Assembly (NCBI GenBank): GCA_947846985.1
Contig: CANTUZ010000004.1
Coordinates: 77,875,159-77,939,158 of the forward strand
Length of the DNA: 64,000 nt
DNA from: Fratercula arctica
Taxonomy: Eukaryota > Chordata > Aves > Charadriiformes > Alcidae
Reading direction: 5' to 3'
The stretch's first letter is position 1, and each line of letters begins with the position of its first letter. Shown here one piece after another: positions 1 through 13,985 of this stretch. The notes beneath the pieces are model-generated. The model worked only from the letters and a program-made list of their open reading frames with translations, was not told the origin of the DNA and made no database searches. Made by a program: the position numbers and the translations under genes.

Positions 1-208
1 ATAAATTAGCACTTCCCCACTTGGGTTGGCTGGCTGATGTATTAAGGGGAGGAAAGTAAAGACCTCGTTAAATTCACTTTTCTTCACCAGGAAAATACAA
101 GGTCAGGGTAGTGTTAATACCTTTTGAGTCTTTCTAGAGAGCAAAAGAAAAAAACCCAGACTTTGCAATAGAGCCACTTACTGCAGTGTAATGGTATCTC
201 TCTGGACA
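1..208. other. A/T-rich unique sequence
   Basis: Short unique stretch before the first CR1 copy. I see no gene, splice pattern or repeat in it. Confidence 0.5.
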
Positions 209-430
209 TTGGGATGTTAGGAAGAAACTCTTTGCTGTGAGGGGGGTGAGCCCCTGGCCCAGGTTGCCCAGAGAAGCTGTGGCTGCCCCATCCCTGGAGG
301 GGTTCAAGGCCAGGTTGGATGGGGCTTGGAGAAACCTGGTCTGGTGGGAGGTGTCCCTGCCCAGGGCAGGGGGGTGGCACTGGATGGGCTTTAAGGTCCC
401 TTCCAACTCTAACCGTTCTATGATTCTATG
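209..430 (+). mobile_element. CR1 LINE 3' end
   Basis: A 5'-truncated CR1 copy. It covers the last codons of ORF2, with the run encoding the conserved RLPREVV..PSLE-type C-terminus (here degraded around GCCCAGGTTGCCCAGAG), followed by the short 3' UTR with CACTGGATGGGCTTTAAGG and CCTTCCAACTCTAACC. It ends in about two units of the octamer tail ATTCTATG at 415-430. CR1 elements prime on this kind of tail and leave no target-site duplication, so only the 3' edge is sharp. No open reading frame survives. Confidence 0.93.
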
Positions 431-1597
431 TTGGGGAAGACATGAGCATCTTTTTCTCACGCTCGCCAGCTGATTTAACTTGCTGGAAGAATGAACCTGC
501 CCCTAGGAGATTTCTTCCCAAGTCCCAAGCTGTAATTCAGGGTTCCAGTTCTCTGCATCCTTGGGAGTATACGCCCACCTTCCTTTCTGTGCCCCATCCC
601 TCCTTCATGTATTCCCTTTCTGGAACCTATGGAAATTCAGTCTCCTTTCTCCTATTTTTTTTTTTTTAGTAGGTTTGTTCCACCCATTGGGGGAAGCCAG
701 GAAGAAACTGTCCTGCCTCTCTCCCCACTATTGTAAAGAGATAAGTTATTTAAGTAGCAGGTCTGGATGGTGGGCATGATTGAAGACAGACTCGGTCAAA
801 ACCACAGGATAAAGAGCAAGGCACAAGAGTAGTATTACAGGTACTCTAGTACCGTGGTTGTACCAGGCTCTAATGATTTAGAATGGTAATATTAATGCAT
901 GACTCTAATGGGTGCTATAAAACCATGGTCAGCTGGGAAAAACCAAATTGTTGCTTGTCTATGCCAGCTGGGAGAATTAAAAAGCCAGACAAGCCTTTAC
1001 TAATTCCTGTGGATTTTTGAGCAACCTGATACATCACTAAGAAAGACCGGCTCATTACAAGAGCTATATTACAGTTTGTGGAGTGAGACCTATAAAATCT
1101 GGACCATGTGACAGAAAAAATGATTAATGGCAATAAATTCATTTTCAAAGCCGGAAAAAACATGTTGCTTTTTTTTTAAATGAATCTGGAGTCATGAAGA
1201 AGTTTGTGCTTATTTTAGCCGTTTTTCACCTGAATGTTGAACGTGAGGGAAATTTCTGTATTTTCATAATTTGCAGAGTTGTACGTGGCATTTTTACTGC
1301 CAGCCTTTATGATTAGTCTAGAAAATGCTGATTAAATCCCCCTTGTTTTTAAAAAATACCTAAGTTGAAGTACTTTACCAGACTTAAGTTTAGGGTTTTC
1401 TTTTTCTCCTCATCTGCTTGAGCTGAGTACTGCAGGAACTTGATTACATTGGCGCACAGCCTTCCAGCAGTACTGTGTCCTCCTCTGGCTGTAGAAGTAT
1501 CCTTCAGCGAACCACAACATATTCCCTTTCCCCAGCAACAGCGAAGCCTGAAACATTTGAGGGAAGCTGTTGCTGCCATCTTCTACTCACGCACATT
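431..1597. other. Unique sequence, no gene seen
   Basis: A/T-rich unique DNA between two CR1 copies, with a short T run near 654-667. The open frames are all under about 85 codons and carry no recognisable domain. Confidence 0.5.
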
Positions 1598-1860
1598 ATA
1601 GAACCATAGAATCGCCTGGGTTGGACTTTCAGATCATCGAGTCCAACCATCAACCTAACCCTGACAAAACCCATCACTAAACCATATCTCTAAGCACTAT
1701 GTCTGCCCCTCTGTTAAATACCTCCAGGGATGGTGCCTCAACCACTTCCCTGGACAGCCTGTTCCAATGCTTACTAACCCTTTCAGCGTAAAAAAATTTT
1801 CCTAACACCCAAACTAAACCTCCCCTGGCACAACTTGAGGCCGTTTCCTCTTGCCCACAA
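1598..1860 (-). mobile_element. CR1 LINE 3' end, degraded
   Basis: A reverse-oriented CR1 3' end. It starts at the tail side with ATAGAACCATAGAATCGCC, continues through the 3' UTR (GGTTGGACTTTCAGATCATC, GAGTCCAACCATCAACC) and then the C-terminal ORF2 region (CCTGGACAGCCTGTTCCAAT, antisense). The wording ATCGAGTCCAACCATCAACC differs from the other octamer-tailed copies, so this belongs to a different and older CR1 subfamily. The left end fades out near 1860-1870. It is non-coding. Confidence 0.9.
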
Positions 1861-1906
1861 AGCTTGGCAGTAGTATTTCATTGTCAAACTAGTAGCAAAT
1901 GTACTG

Positions 1907-1937
<31 letters not shown>

Positions 1938-1944
1938 TTTTTTT
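1907..1944. repeat. Poly(T) tract
   Basis: A run of 24 T, then AAGA, then about ten more T. It lies about 45 bp beyond the 5' end of the preceding CR1 copy and is not that element's tail, which is at the opposite end and has an octamer unit. Confidence 0.9.
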
Positions 1945-4900
1945 AAATTTCTTCAATAACCAGAAATATGCTTTGTTTACTTCCTATAGTTGATAAACTT
2001 AGAGCCCAAAGTCAAACTGGAGCTTGTTAACTATACGTCTTTTTAGCATCAGTGCTTAGTGGAAAAGATTTTTCTGAAGGCTTGGAAAAGCAGATAAAAT
2101 TGTCATCAGCCCAATCTTGTAACAGTCTTCAAGTTGAACGCAGCGGCCGTTTTTACAGTTGTGTCCCAGTTGCTGCCAATCAAGTACTGCACTTTTAGTT
2201 CAGAGGCTACCCCAGCTTTATGAGTCATGATTAAGGATCACATCACTGCAATCACCGGTGCAAAGTAGTCATGTGGGCAGAAAATATTCACTAGAAAGTC
2301 AACGTTTCTTTTCCGTCTGCTGTTTCTGGGTATTTCTCTGCGTCTAGACAATGTGGTTAAACACCTAGTTCACACCACAGATTTAAAGCAAAGTGATCCG
2401 AATGATGATGGTGAAATCGCCCTTTTAGCCAAGCAATGATCTGCAAGAGTATCTGCTCCTTCTGATCATTGGAGTCAACTTCGTAAAGTGGCTTCTCAGA
2501 GACTCAAAATAAAAATAGCCTAATAGGGTGTTCCGTCTAACTAAACCAAAGCAACGGCAGCATCCTTGTACAGCAGAACAGTAAAATAAAAAATAAACTA
2601 AATGCATGCAACATTCAGCTTTTTATTTGTGTCAGTTAAAAGTGTAAAGCAACAATGAAACAAAGAGAATTTATTTTTCATTGCCTTTACCCTATGGCTC
2701 ACAGCACGCGTGTGCATGACACCGCTTCTGCTCGCGGTACGTAACTAAGGAGAGTGATGCCCACACTAAACTTTCTCCTGCTAATTCGAATAGGCTGGCT
2801 TGATTTCTACTTAAAAATACCTATGCACAGATTCGTTATTACAGTTCCTCTTATTCAATCACTATCTACGTCAACACAGCGATCTTCATCAAGACAGCTT
2901 GTATTTATCACACTTCATGTACTTAAATCGTATGTCAGCCAATTAAGTAAAGTCCAAGGAAATTCTTGATTGATTCTGAAGTTAACCATATGGTTAGCCA
3001 GCAAGCCAGCAGAAACTAAATTCATTACCAAATTCACTTTTATGTAATTATTATTAAATAACATTGTTTTAATGTTTGTTTTCTGTAGGTCTTCGGTTGG
3101 CTTAAAATGGCAATGGTAATTTACCGGTCACGTACTCTAATCAAAGCACATCGACATGCTGAAAAAGGGCACAAATCCCAAAATAGTTCAGAGAGATTCT
3201 TTTCTGACAGCTAGAGTGAAATAAAGCAGGACTATGACATTATGTCACCTGTATCTTTTACTGAAATTCTAAGAAGTGAAAACAAGCTGTTCCTTACTTG
3301 CTGCCCCTTTCCACCAGAATAAGGATAAGGGCAGGGAAAAAAATAAATCTTAAGATTTTTCACAACAACCCTTAACCACTTCCACTCACTTCTCTCTCTC
3401 GTACGAACGGGAAAAGCTCAAACCAAACTAAACCGAACTTGAAGGAGTATTACCACAGTTGTAAAAGCAAACTCTCAGAAATGAGATTTTTCTTTCTCGG
3501 GCATCTGCATGTTGATATATTCCGTATTTGCATGATCATATACTGTTTGGCCACAGCTCTTCTGCCTCACTGAGCAAGGAATGTGCTCTGGGCATGAATG
3601 AGGATCACCTAGTGAAGGGTGCTGTCACCTAGTAGACCCCTCGCATATTTCTGGCAGAAGTTGCAAAATGTGTAATAAGGAAAGCAGATGTTATCAAAAG
3701 GGCTTTTTTAATTAGTTAAACTATGCAGGAATGGATTCTACATCTTAGACTTCCTAGAGGATACTGCACATGCCCTAACACGTATTTCTCACAGCTGCTA
3801 CCAAGCAGTTTATTCCCTGTTTCTGGAGCTGAGTGGAGACTTGTCATCTATCTGAAGAACGATGAACATTTGCAACTTCAAACATTAATGTGGCTGTAAC
3901 AGTAAGCTGTCATGAACATGAAAAGACCTATACGATGCTGATTTCCCCACTTCCCCCCCGGCATAGGGGTCAGCATCTTAAATTGTGTACTCAGATCCGT
4001 GGATTCTTTTACTTTAGTCCCTGTGTTTGATTGACACCGAGGATTTTAGGCTTAGCCTTGTAATAATATAACTTCTGAGATTTCTGACTCTCACTGAATT
4101 TTTTAACCCCAAACTAGGCGCTTAAAATTCTCAGATGAATATTTCTCTCTGTGAGGGAGGTAAAAGGGAAGCATTACCTTCTCACTACTTTGTGTATGGA
4201 TAGACAGACTCAAGACTTAACACTGATCTATAGATTAAGAGAGAGTATATGTGCTACCGGCACAGGAGCATGAGATAGGTACTGAAATGGCAAGGTTTTA
4301 TGGGGCCAGTTTCCTGTGCAATGGCATCGGAATCAATGTAGCAGCACACATACTTGGCCACATGGGCACAGAGAAGACCTTATTCATGAAACTGTAGGGC
4401 ACTTGAGAACTTTTGAGCATGGCAGTTTCTAAAGTGTGAAGAATCTATACTAGGATTCCCTGTGAATCCTTTTCTTTGCTCCCCGAGTCTTTCCCCCATC
4501 CCCATCCATCTGTGCCAGCTCCTCTGAAAAATACAGACAATAACCTCCTACCCCAAAGGTGGGTTTTGCAATTAATTTAATAATGAAGTGTGGGACTCAC
4601 ACAATAGTGGTGAGTACACACAAAAGCTCTGGCAGAAAGTAATAACTAACTGAGTACAGAATTGGAACTGTGCACAGTCAAAAATGCCCTGGGCCACTCT
4701 TTGTGCCACGATGATCCAACAAAATATCAAGAAGCTGTTTGGTCATCCCAGCCTGTTCCTGTGGTCTGAATAAGGAAGGATCTGGAAAAAACGGTAAGGA
4801 ATCATGTAGCTAAAGACTGTGGCATATGGCGTGTAGAAAGCATCTAGCTAAAATTTACATGTAAAAACTTAATTCTAGTATTTATAACTCCAGATCACTT

Positions 4901-6444
4901 GATTTTGGAACTTTGAAGTTCTTTCATTCGGTATTTTTATTTAAGAGATAGGTTATGTTGTGTTTGCTTTGGTTTTTTTTTAATATAGACTTTACTAGGT
5001 GTTGTACGGGAGCTTTATGGGAAAGGGTACAGTCAAGAAACAATTTAGCAAAGAGTTTAAAATATCTTTAAAGTCATGAGCAACAACTTTTTTCATGGGA
5101 CTTCCCATAACCTAACTTCAATTTATGTATGTATTTAAGCAACCTAATAACTGAATCTGGAAGAAGAGCAGTTCCCTGGTGCACTGATTTTTTTCTAGTG
5201 CTGCTCATACTGAGAGGAGGCAAGAGATGCGAGTAGGAAGGAAATAGAAAGAGGTTATTCGTATTTTGTTGTGTACTTAGGCAAACAAAGAAATCCCTTG
5301 AACCAAAAAATAAAACCCGGAAATAATGAGCACACTGAAATGATCTTTTGGAACGCAAGAAATGGAGCACAAGATGACAAGCTGAAAGACATGCTTTAAA
5401 AATTTTTTCTGATCAAACATATAGTTTCAGCAGAATAAGTAATACTACGTCTGTATTTCAGGGGTTGGATCTAAATACAAGTACGTTTACGTTCCAAATA
5501 AACCCAATTAAGAACAAATACCTAAAAAAATTGCAAAAAGTTTGCGCAATATTACTCACACTTCATAACTATGTGAATCAGGGACCTTCAGAAACTTCTA
5601 ATTTCATTTCTGGCTCTGAACTCCCTTAGTCTTAGGGATGAAAATTTGGATAGACACTCTTGATTATTATATAAAATTAGACTGTACAAAGAAATGTTTT
5701 ATTTCTGGCTGCTCTCCTTCTTAACAAAATAATGGCTTTTATTTTTTATATCATACTGAAAAAGAAGGAAAGCACAAATGACACGGGGAAACACAGCACT
5801 TGGGTAAAACAGTAATAACATTTCTGTTTGCTCTGAATAATTTGAACTGAGGCTTTGTGCTTTTTGTTATTATTATTTTTTTTTTAAAGTTATAATAGCA
5901 GCAACGTCAGGAGAAGCATGAGATTTTCGGAGGGCCAAAAAAAGCTTCGCTTGATTTATGCGATATTTAATGCCTTTCTTGTACCTGCTTGTACGGAACA
6001 AGAGTTTTACACAAGCACGTTGTTTGTCTGTCACCGCACCCGGCATTCTACAGCTGGGGGCTATCTGCATCTCGCAGAGCTTCCTTTGGCATGCGGTCTG
6101 TGCAGCAGAGAAACATAAGTATTTGTAGGCCTTGAAAATACTAGGTACATTTACGATGTTATGTGTTAACAGACAGATACTGCATTTTGTTCGAAAGAAA
6201 AACAAAAGGTGATGTATCGGATGCACCCAAAACACAATAAAGGCAAATACGCAGTAAAAACCCCAGCGTAAAACATGCATAAAGGAGGAATGAATGCAAT
6301 GAAGAGCCAGTCATGCTAACTGATGCCTGCTGGCCTAAGCAGGCCTGTCCTTGAGCTTTCAGGATGTCACCTGTAGAAGGCACCAGGGGGGACTTACATG
6401 TTTGGATGCAGCAGTGGACAGTGTCGTGGTGGTGTGTCTCACAG
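1945..6444. other. 4.5 kb unique A/T-rich DNA, no gene seen
   Basis: No repeat family was recognised. The longest open frame is 135 codons on the minus strand at 5873-6280. It opens in A/T-rich sequence with a TTATTATTATT-T run at its 3' end and shows no domain, so I take it as chance. Confidence 0.45.
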
Positions 6445-6815
6445 AGAATCACGGAATCAGAGAATCATGGAATGTGCTGGGTTGGAAGGGACCTTTAAAG
6501 CCCATCTAGTCCAACCCCCCTGCAGTAAGCAGAGACATCTTCAACTAGATCAGGTTGCTCAGAGCCTCACCCAGCCTGGCCTTGAATGTCTCCAGGGATG
6601 GGGCCTCCACCCCCTCTCTGGGCAACCTGGGCCAGTGTCTCACCACCCTCAGTGTAAAGAACTTCTTCCTAATGTCTGATCTAAACCTGCCCTGCTCTAG
6701 TTTAAACCATTGCCCCTCATCCTGTCACTCCATGCCCTTGCAAACAGCCCCTCCCCAGCTTTCTTGTAGGCCCCCTTCAGGTGCTGGAAGGCCGCTATAA
6801 GGTCTCCTGAGCCCT
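6445..6815 (-). mobile_element. CR1 LINE 3' end
   Basis: A reverse-oriented CR1 copy. The decayed octamer tail (AGAATCACGGAATCAGAGAATCATGG) leads into GGTTGGAAGGGACC and CCATCTAGTCCAACCCCCC, then into the antisense ORF2 C-terminus. It stops abruptly at about 6815 just after GGTCTCCTGAGCC. It is very similar, base for base over long stretches, to the copy at 38714-39136, so both come from the same subfamily. The reading frame is broken. Confidence 0.95.
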
Positions 6816-9800
6816 TATTCATGCTCCCCAGTTGCCATTTGGATTGTATAGTATACTCCTTAGCCTGCAACCACCTAGCAGAAGTTGCAAGTGGAATCAT
6901 AAATAATTTCTAGCTGTTCTCATTCACTCTGGGTACAACCCTGTACATAGGCCTGCAGGTTCCAGCTCTCCAATTAAAGCTATGCAAGAAGAAAGAGAAA
7001 CCCCTGACCCTTCCTGTGCTCTGAGAAGCTGCATAACAGCAAATAAAAATAATAATATTTTAAAATAATTTATGTCTTTGAGAACTGGCAGCAGTGTTGT
7101 ATCAGTCAAACACATAGAGGCTTTTACTCACTAGCCAGTAGTTCAAACCCGTTACACGTCAGATCCCACTTGAGCTGATACACACTTATTGACTTGTACA
7201 GCATCTGGTTGGCATCGCTGAATAAATCTGGGTATCGCGCAGATTTGACAGTTATTTGATGGTCGAAAATCGGATATCTTATTTTTAAGAGAGAGATAAT
7301 ACTTAAGTACTATTGAATTAACCTGGTAAGCTGACTAAAAATTAATGAAGAAATCAGAGTTCTGTCAGGGTTCCCTCCTCACCCTGCACCCCACCAGGAT
7401 GTCAGGGCATGATGAATATATGTAATCTTGCCCTTGCAAAGGAGAGTAGTTCAAAGCACATTGCACAGTGCTGCTCATATTCAAAATTCACCCTGCAGAC
7501 TGCTTTTTGTATTGGCTGTTCCGGCTAGTATCGGCAGAGACAAAATCAGAAGGCCACATAGCGTCATTTGATTAAGGATAATCAAGTATGTTAAGTTTGA
7601 CTTTGATAATATCCAATTTGTAAATAAATCAATCTATTTAATTTATCAAAGACCAGATCTATTTATCAAAACACCATTTTGGTAGCCATTATAAATTCCA
7701 TTCTTTACGTATGTTCAGTTATTTTTGCACGAGTGACTACTTCAGTATTGTCCGTCTAATTTTTTAACTTATTTTAAGGGATAACGACAGTAATAGAATC
7801 TGTCCTACAATGGTAGCTAAGGTGATACTATTCTTGTCTTTTTTAATTATTAGAGGTCTTTTAAGTTGTGCTGAGAAAGACTGCAAGGATATTCAGTGCA
7901 GAATGTTACAAGACGGAAAGGTAGAGAATCAAAGACTTGCCTGCAGGCACCAAGGCCCCTTGTTACAGCAGTTCTTTTTACTTGCACAATTAGAATACTT
8001 GTTTGAGCCTGATAAGATTTCAGTGCATATCGCATTTATTTCTATTTTATATTTATATCCTGTGACAGCACTATTCGTATGGAATGCACAGGGCTAATTT
8101 ACTCATGTCCTAATACGAATAAGTTGGTTGACGTCTCTCGTGATAAACTGTTGTGCATTAAAATTCTTCCCCTTCTATAGGGTTATAATTATAGCACTGA
8201 GAGAGGACCTTGCTAGGATCTTTTGACATAGCAAGCATCTGATTTTCTTTAAGTGTATTCTAAGAAAAAGACCCACATTTTAAGGTGGAAAGGGATGAGA
8301 GAGAGAAACAAAGAAAACAATGAACACATTCACATGAAGTTTAGACTTTCTCACCTTCTGCAAAGCACTATTTCTGCATATAATAAAATAAGACTTTGTT
8401 CTTCACATAGTGGTTTGCAGTTACCTGAAAAGACATGTTCTAGTAGCATGTTCAAAAAAGAATATAATAGAGAGTAAGTTTCTGTTAAAGTTAAAAGAAT
8501 TTTATCAAGGTAAAGAAGAAAGGAAGCAAAAGAAGCTGTACATTGCCAGTATGTGGTGTCATTAGCTGTGGCAGGTCATTAATTGCCAGAGACAAGATGA
8601 CAGAAGCTACTTACATCAGTTTTGTGGACTATTTACATACCAAAGTCAGTAGGACTCTTGAGCTTATCTTAAAAAAAAGAAATCTCATTAATGAATTCTC
8701 AATTTTTAGGCAGAAAGCATATCCTAAAGCAATTTTGACCTAAGACTGTGATGCCTAAGTGAATTAAATCTACCTAAAAGGAAAACTGGGAAATCCCTTT
8801 AGGACCTAGAGGAAACAGCAGGGTAACGTAGAACAAGCTAGGACGGACATACCTGGTTTTTGCTTCTCTCTGTGCAGGAGCTGTGACAGAAGAAGGTTTG
8901 CATTTCCCCTCTTTCGATGATAGAGTGCTTCAAAAAAGCAATTGCAAGTGGAAAAATGTCAAAGCTCTTAGTGTTACAGCCTGGACATTGCCTAAAATTG
9001 TTATGTTTCCAGGTTTATGTAATGTTGTACCAACTGCAGAGACGCAAGAGAATGGATTTATGCAGGTGGGCCCGGAATTTTTGGAAATAGGTGGTAGAAG
9101 CAATATGGGAACATGAGAGGATGTGTAGAAATGATTCCTGAAGATGGCTACAAAGCTTTCTTCTTCTGCTCAGGTAACCCGTCTACACAGCATGTACCTT
9201 TCTATTAAAGGACAGCCAGAATGCACAGAAGAGATGAGGATAACATGAAAAAGATGAGCATTTTTCTTTGAACCTCAGAGGCTGGGACGCACAAAAGAAA
9301 GCAATGTTGGCAGGGAGAATGGGCTGATAAGACGGGGGGGAAGGGAGCATCCGAATACCACTATCCTTTTTGGGCAACACTCCACACGTCTTCAGGGGCG
9401 AACAAACTCCTGAAAAATAGATTCTGCCCTGGAAGGAGGCAGAGGTGTGAGCACAACGGAGGGCAAGAACTGTGAAAAACTATGGAGGAACCAGAAAGCA
9501 AGAAGTGGTAACCCCTGCAGATTTCTGAGATGGGATCTGTTATTGACATATAATCTACGTTACCGAAGGGGAGAATCTGAAAGCAGTGCCACATGCAGGG
9601 CGAATGTTCCAGAGCCTTCCGAGCTGTCTTTTAGCCACCTTCACAAGAAAACCTTTGGTAGGCTCTCGGTGTCCTACCCAAAGCTGTTACCACAACCACT
9701 GAAATAACGAAACCCGTTTTATAATCTACAGTTTACAGAGATAAAAGCCAAACAGATTTCTACAGTAACGTATTTGCATATATACTTACTTCTTAGATTA

Positions 9801-12800
9801 TTCTTGTGCTTCTTATATGTGATCCAGCGAGATATCCAAGAAAATAATTATAAGAATGCTGGTGCCTGCATAAATTTCTATTTACTTAGAAGTCAGCAGG
9901 CAACCTCCAGATTCAAATTTACACATCCATGAACACACGATGTGTGTTGAGGGATCAGAATCAAATCAAAGCTCTAAGTCGCAATATCAGGAATGGCTAA
10001 ACAAGCCAAGTCTGTTTATCCACCAAAGTTAGGAAGAATGTGTATTAATAATCCAAAACTGAAAGAAACGCTATAGAAAATAGATTTTGTTTGGGGGGAA
10101 AAGAAAGTTTTACATAATGTTATATTGTTTGCTGATGGAAAGCTACTTATTGTATAATTCTGATGTTTATACAGTGTGGTCTTATACTTCTGCGGTTGTC
10201 TTTTTAACAGGCTTTAAATGAATAAAATATACTTCGCCACTGCAGCACAGTGAAAGCTCCCTAAATCATTATAGCCCTTAGAGAAATCTGAAAGAAAAAC
10301 TCGATAGGCAAGTTCTGTTTTATTTACAGTATAATTAAAGTAATTACTGTAGTTGTTACAGTAGTCTACCTTTTACAGTTCCACAGCTGAAGTGAGATCT
10401 TGGATAAATAATAGATACCCAGTGAACTGACTGGAGACATTATTTATTTTTACGGGCTATTGATAACCTTTTAATTTACAAGAGAAGCAAAACCACAAAT
10501 TAGTCTGCAAAGGACATCAATAAATATTCTAAATAAATAATGCATCCAGGTACAGGCGCAGTGGATATTTCTTGCATATAATAATACGAATGCACGTTTC
10601 CACAGACATGTGCAAAAATACTTACATTTTTAAATATTAGTTTTACACAGATCCATGTCTTTCTGGTTTTCATTTTTGAATCAAATAGACAGCGTCTCCC
10701 TTGATGCACTTCTTTGTGTGTGTTTTTAATCACAAAGTAATTTTGTACGTGCTTGTGTCATAGAAATAATTTTCATCTTTCATTTGCCTCTGCTGAAATG
10801 AATTTATCTCTGCAACTAACACAAACCTGGAGTTTTTCAAGAAAGTAAACACATCCTTAGCGTGAAACACGTCCATACGATTGCAGCGAAATGACTCCTG
10901 TTTTTAGAGAGAAGCCAAGGTATGAAGGCTTTCGGTGTCCCACAGTAACTCAGAGAGCACTTGCTATTAAATTTCAGGATTCTAATAGTTATCAAAGTGA
11001 AATAAAAGAAAGGTTGCAGTGTTTCCCTAGCCCTGGGGAACTGCTGCATACAGCTCCGGGTTGTCAATGTATGTTGCTTTTTAATTGAGGGGCATTATAC
11101 CCCAAAAAGCTTAAAATGTCACCTTATAAATTAAGACAGTGAGACGGTTTTATAGAGGAACTTCTGTAGTATTCAACTGAATTTTCCTATAAATGAAGAC
11201 GCCAGCTGTTCTTTGAATTGCAGAGAGGGCAAAAAAAGTCTAGATTAAAACAAAAAAAAAAAAATCATCACTCTTTTTTTCATTGTCCCTATGGAAATGC
11301 TTCATTCTCTTTATTCGTTCTTATAATAAAATTTCAATGCTTCTCTGAATACTTGTTAAAATCTTTGATTGGAGCATCTAATGAGAAGTGAAATAGGATA
11401 TTTCACATATTGTTCCCCTTTAAAACAAACCTAGTGATTAAAATTAGAGAAAAATATGTTTCCATATTAAGATATAGAAAAAATGTTTGGTTGTTTTATG
11501 AAAGTATTTTAGAAATTCTAGGAGATGAGCACAACTGCTTTTATTTTGAAAAGGTACTATTTAGCAATCAAAAAGAGATTTCTACCTTTGAATTGCCGAA
11601 TCAAAATCATAAGAACATATTAACCTGGAAATATCATTTTCCAGCCACCTTTTTTATCAACACTGTGGTCATTGTTTCCTTCTCTGGACCATATCTTTAA
11701 AACTCCCCACTTGGAGGAAAGCAAACCGAATTTCTATTCAAAATGTGTTCAAACACAGAAGTTTTGATAGAAATTGCATTGAATTCTTTAGTTCCTTTCT
11801 TTCAACTTAACCAAAACAGGTTGTAGTCCAAGGTTTTATTTTCCAGGCCCTTGACCACTCAGTGCAGATTCGTGTTATCTTTTTTAAAGGAACGTCAAGG
11901 AGCCTTTTGTGTTTAAAAATGAGTTTTAATTTGAACCTGTTACTTAGAAATCCTCATTAACTCATTTTTAGTCTTTTTATGATTTTGCTGCATTTGCTAA
12001 TTAGCATAAGTACAACGAACAAGATTATATCAGTGTATTTATGACCTCTCTTCTTCGAGGCCATGAGCCTGGGTAGGGTTACAGCACTACAATCAGTAAA
12101 ATCAACCCCAGGGTTTCCGTTGTGCATCACAGGGGCTCCTCAAGGCTCTCTCTGACACTGCTATATCACTAAATACATTCAGCCACTTGTGCAAATGTCA
12201 GGCTCTCTCTGTTGAAGATGTTATTTCCTCTGTTGCCACGGTTTTCAGAGAAAGATTTACATTATCAGGACAGAGGGACAACCAAAATACTGCACAAATG
12301 TAGCCCCTACTGAGATACGTTGATCTCCCAGTATGAACGGTTAAAAAGTTACAGAACTATTTAACAAATCCTAAAGATACGGATAAAACTTCCAATTATC
12401 CCTATCTTATTTAAATATCCACCATGTAGTATCATTGGCATCCTCAAAATGCAAATTGGTTCCAAGAGTCCCAACCCTCTTGTTGAGCATTAAAACTATG
12501 CCACGCATTTTCTGGCTGAGCGCCTATTTGACACTTGGCAGCCTCAGATCTCCTTATGCATAACCTCTTGTCCATTTTTCACTTTCCCAAAATCGTAGTT
12601 TTACTCGTGTTATAAAAATATTCCTTCTTCGCTTCCCTCAGGTATATATTGCTTCTGTGGTCAAGGAACAACACAGAATCTATGTAGTCTATAAAATTTG
12701 GCCTAAAATGTCATTCATGTTGCACAGCCCAGTAACATTTTCACATAGTATCCACTCCTGCGTTCCCATCTAAAATGTCATCTGTATCATCATAAGCTTT

Positions 12801-13115
12801 AAATGGCTTTCAAGTTTATCTGCTATATATCCTCCAATTTCACTTTATCACAGGGACATAAATATGCAAGATTACTTACTAACAAGTAGCATTGTCTGGT
12901 TATTCAAGAAGGAAAAGCATGATATAAAATTTCGTTACCGACAGCTGTAGCTTTGCAGGAGGAAAAATCAGCGCTGCAAAAATGAATTCCAATCGTTCAT
13001 TATAATATTATGTGTTATGTAAGAGGCTTCCAACGAAGGCTGATCATGCATCCTGCTTCCAACAGTGGAAGAAGACCTACGGGGTGAGCACCTGCAGCAC
13101 TATCATACAATACAG
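6816..13115. other. 6.3 kb unique A/T-rich DNA, no gene seen
   Basis: No interspersed repeat was recognised; there is a short A run at about 11251-11264. An ATG-initiated frame at 7810-8097 (+, 95 codons) begins with a hydrophobic, signal-peptide-like stretch but has no recognisable domain. A pyrimidine-rich stretch ending in CAG at about 8861-8877 resembles a splice acceptor, with no partner exon identified. Confidence 0.45.
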
Positions 13116-13985
13116 TATCACAGAATGGTTAGAGTTGGAAGGGACTTTTATAGGCCATCTAGTTCAACGCCCCTGCCATGAGCAGGGACATCTTCAACTA
13201 GATCAGGTTGCTCAGAGCCCCGTCCAACCTGGCCTGGAATGTTTCCAGGGATGGGGCACCCACAGCTTCTCTGGGAAACCTGGGTCAGGGGCTCACCGCC
13301 CTTGGTGTAAATAATTTCTTCCTTACAGCTAGTCTAAATCTACCCTTTTTAGTTTAAAGTCATTACCCCTTGTCCTATTGCAACAGACCCTGCTAAAAAG
13401 TTTCTCCCCATCTTGCCTTTAAGTACCGGAAGGCGGCAATAAGGTCTCCCTGGAGCCTTCTCTTCTCCAGGCTGAACCCCCCCAGCTCTCTCAGCCTGTC
13501 CCCACAGCAGAGGGGCTCCAGCCCTCCCAGCATCTCCGGGGCCTCCTCTGGCCCCGCTCCAACAGCTCCGTGTCCTTCTGCTGTTGGTGCCCCAGAGCTG
13601 GAGGCAGCGCTGCAGGGGGGTCTCCCCCGAGCGGAGCAGAGGGGCAGAATCCCCCCCTCGCCCTGCTGCCCACGCTGCTGGGGATGCAGCCCAGGCTGCG
13701 GGGGGTTTCTGGGCTGTGAGTGCACGTTGCCGGCTCATGTCCAGCTTTTCACCCCCCAGCACCCCCAAGTCCTTCCCGCAAGGGCTGCTCTCCATCCCTC
13801 CATCCCCAGCCTGGGCTGATACCGGGGGTTGCCCTGACCCAGGGGCAGGACCCTGCACTTGGCCTTGTTGAACCTCATGATGTTCCCATGGTCCCACTTC
13901 TCCAGCCTGTCCTGGTCCCTCTGGATGGCGTCCTGTCCCTCAGGCCTGTCAACCACACCACTCTGCTGGGTGTCGTCCTCAGTGG
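13116..13985 (-). mobile_element. CR1 LINE, 5'-truncated, about 0.87 kb
   Basis: A reverse-oriented CR1 copy. It runs from a decayed tail (ATCACAGAATGG, then GTTGGAAGGGAC) through the 3' UTR to the ORF2 C-terminal region, up to the codons of the reverse-transcriptase Asp-Asp motif. The minus-strand translation reads [20 protein letters not shown] near 13900-13980, matching the consensus DDTKLGG..D.PEG..AIQRD. Frameshifts split the remaining coding part over several frames. The 5' edge lies within the triplets for the catalytic residues, at nearly the same consensus position as in the copy at 51921-52799. G+C content is far above the flanks. Confidence 0.95.

Noticed and set aside
5873..6280. 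135-codon minus-strand frame
   Set aside because: A/T-rich, ends in poly-Lys from a T run and has no recognisable domain.
8861..9116. Acceptor-like pyrimidine stretch ending in CAG followed by an open frame
   Set aside because: No donor or partner exon and no recognisable protein, so too weak to call an exon.
13584..13871. Several G+C-rich frames on both strands
   Set aside because: They lie inside the CR1 copy at 13116-13985 and stay open because of its high G+C; none follows the CR1 frame throughout.
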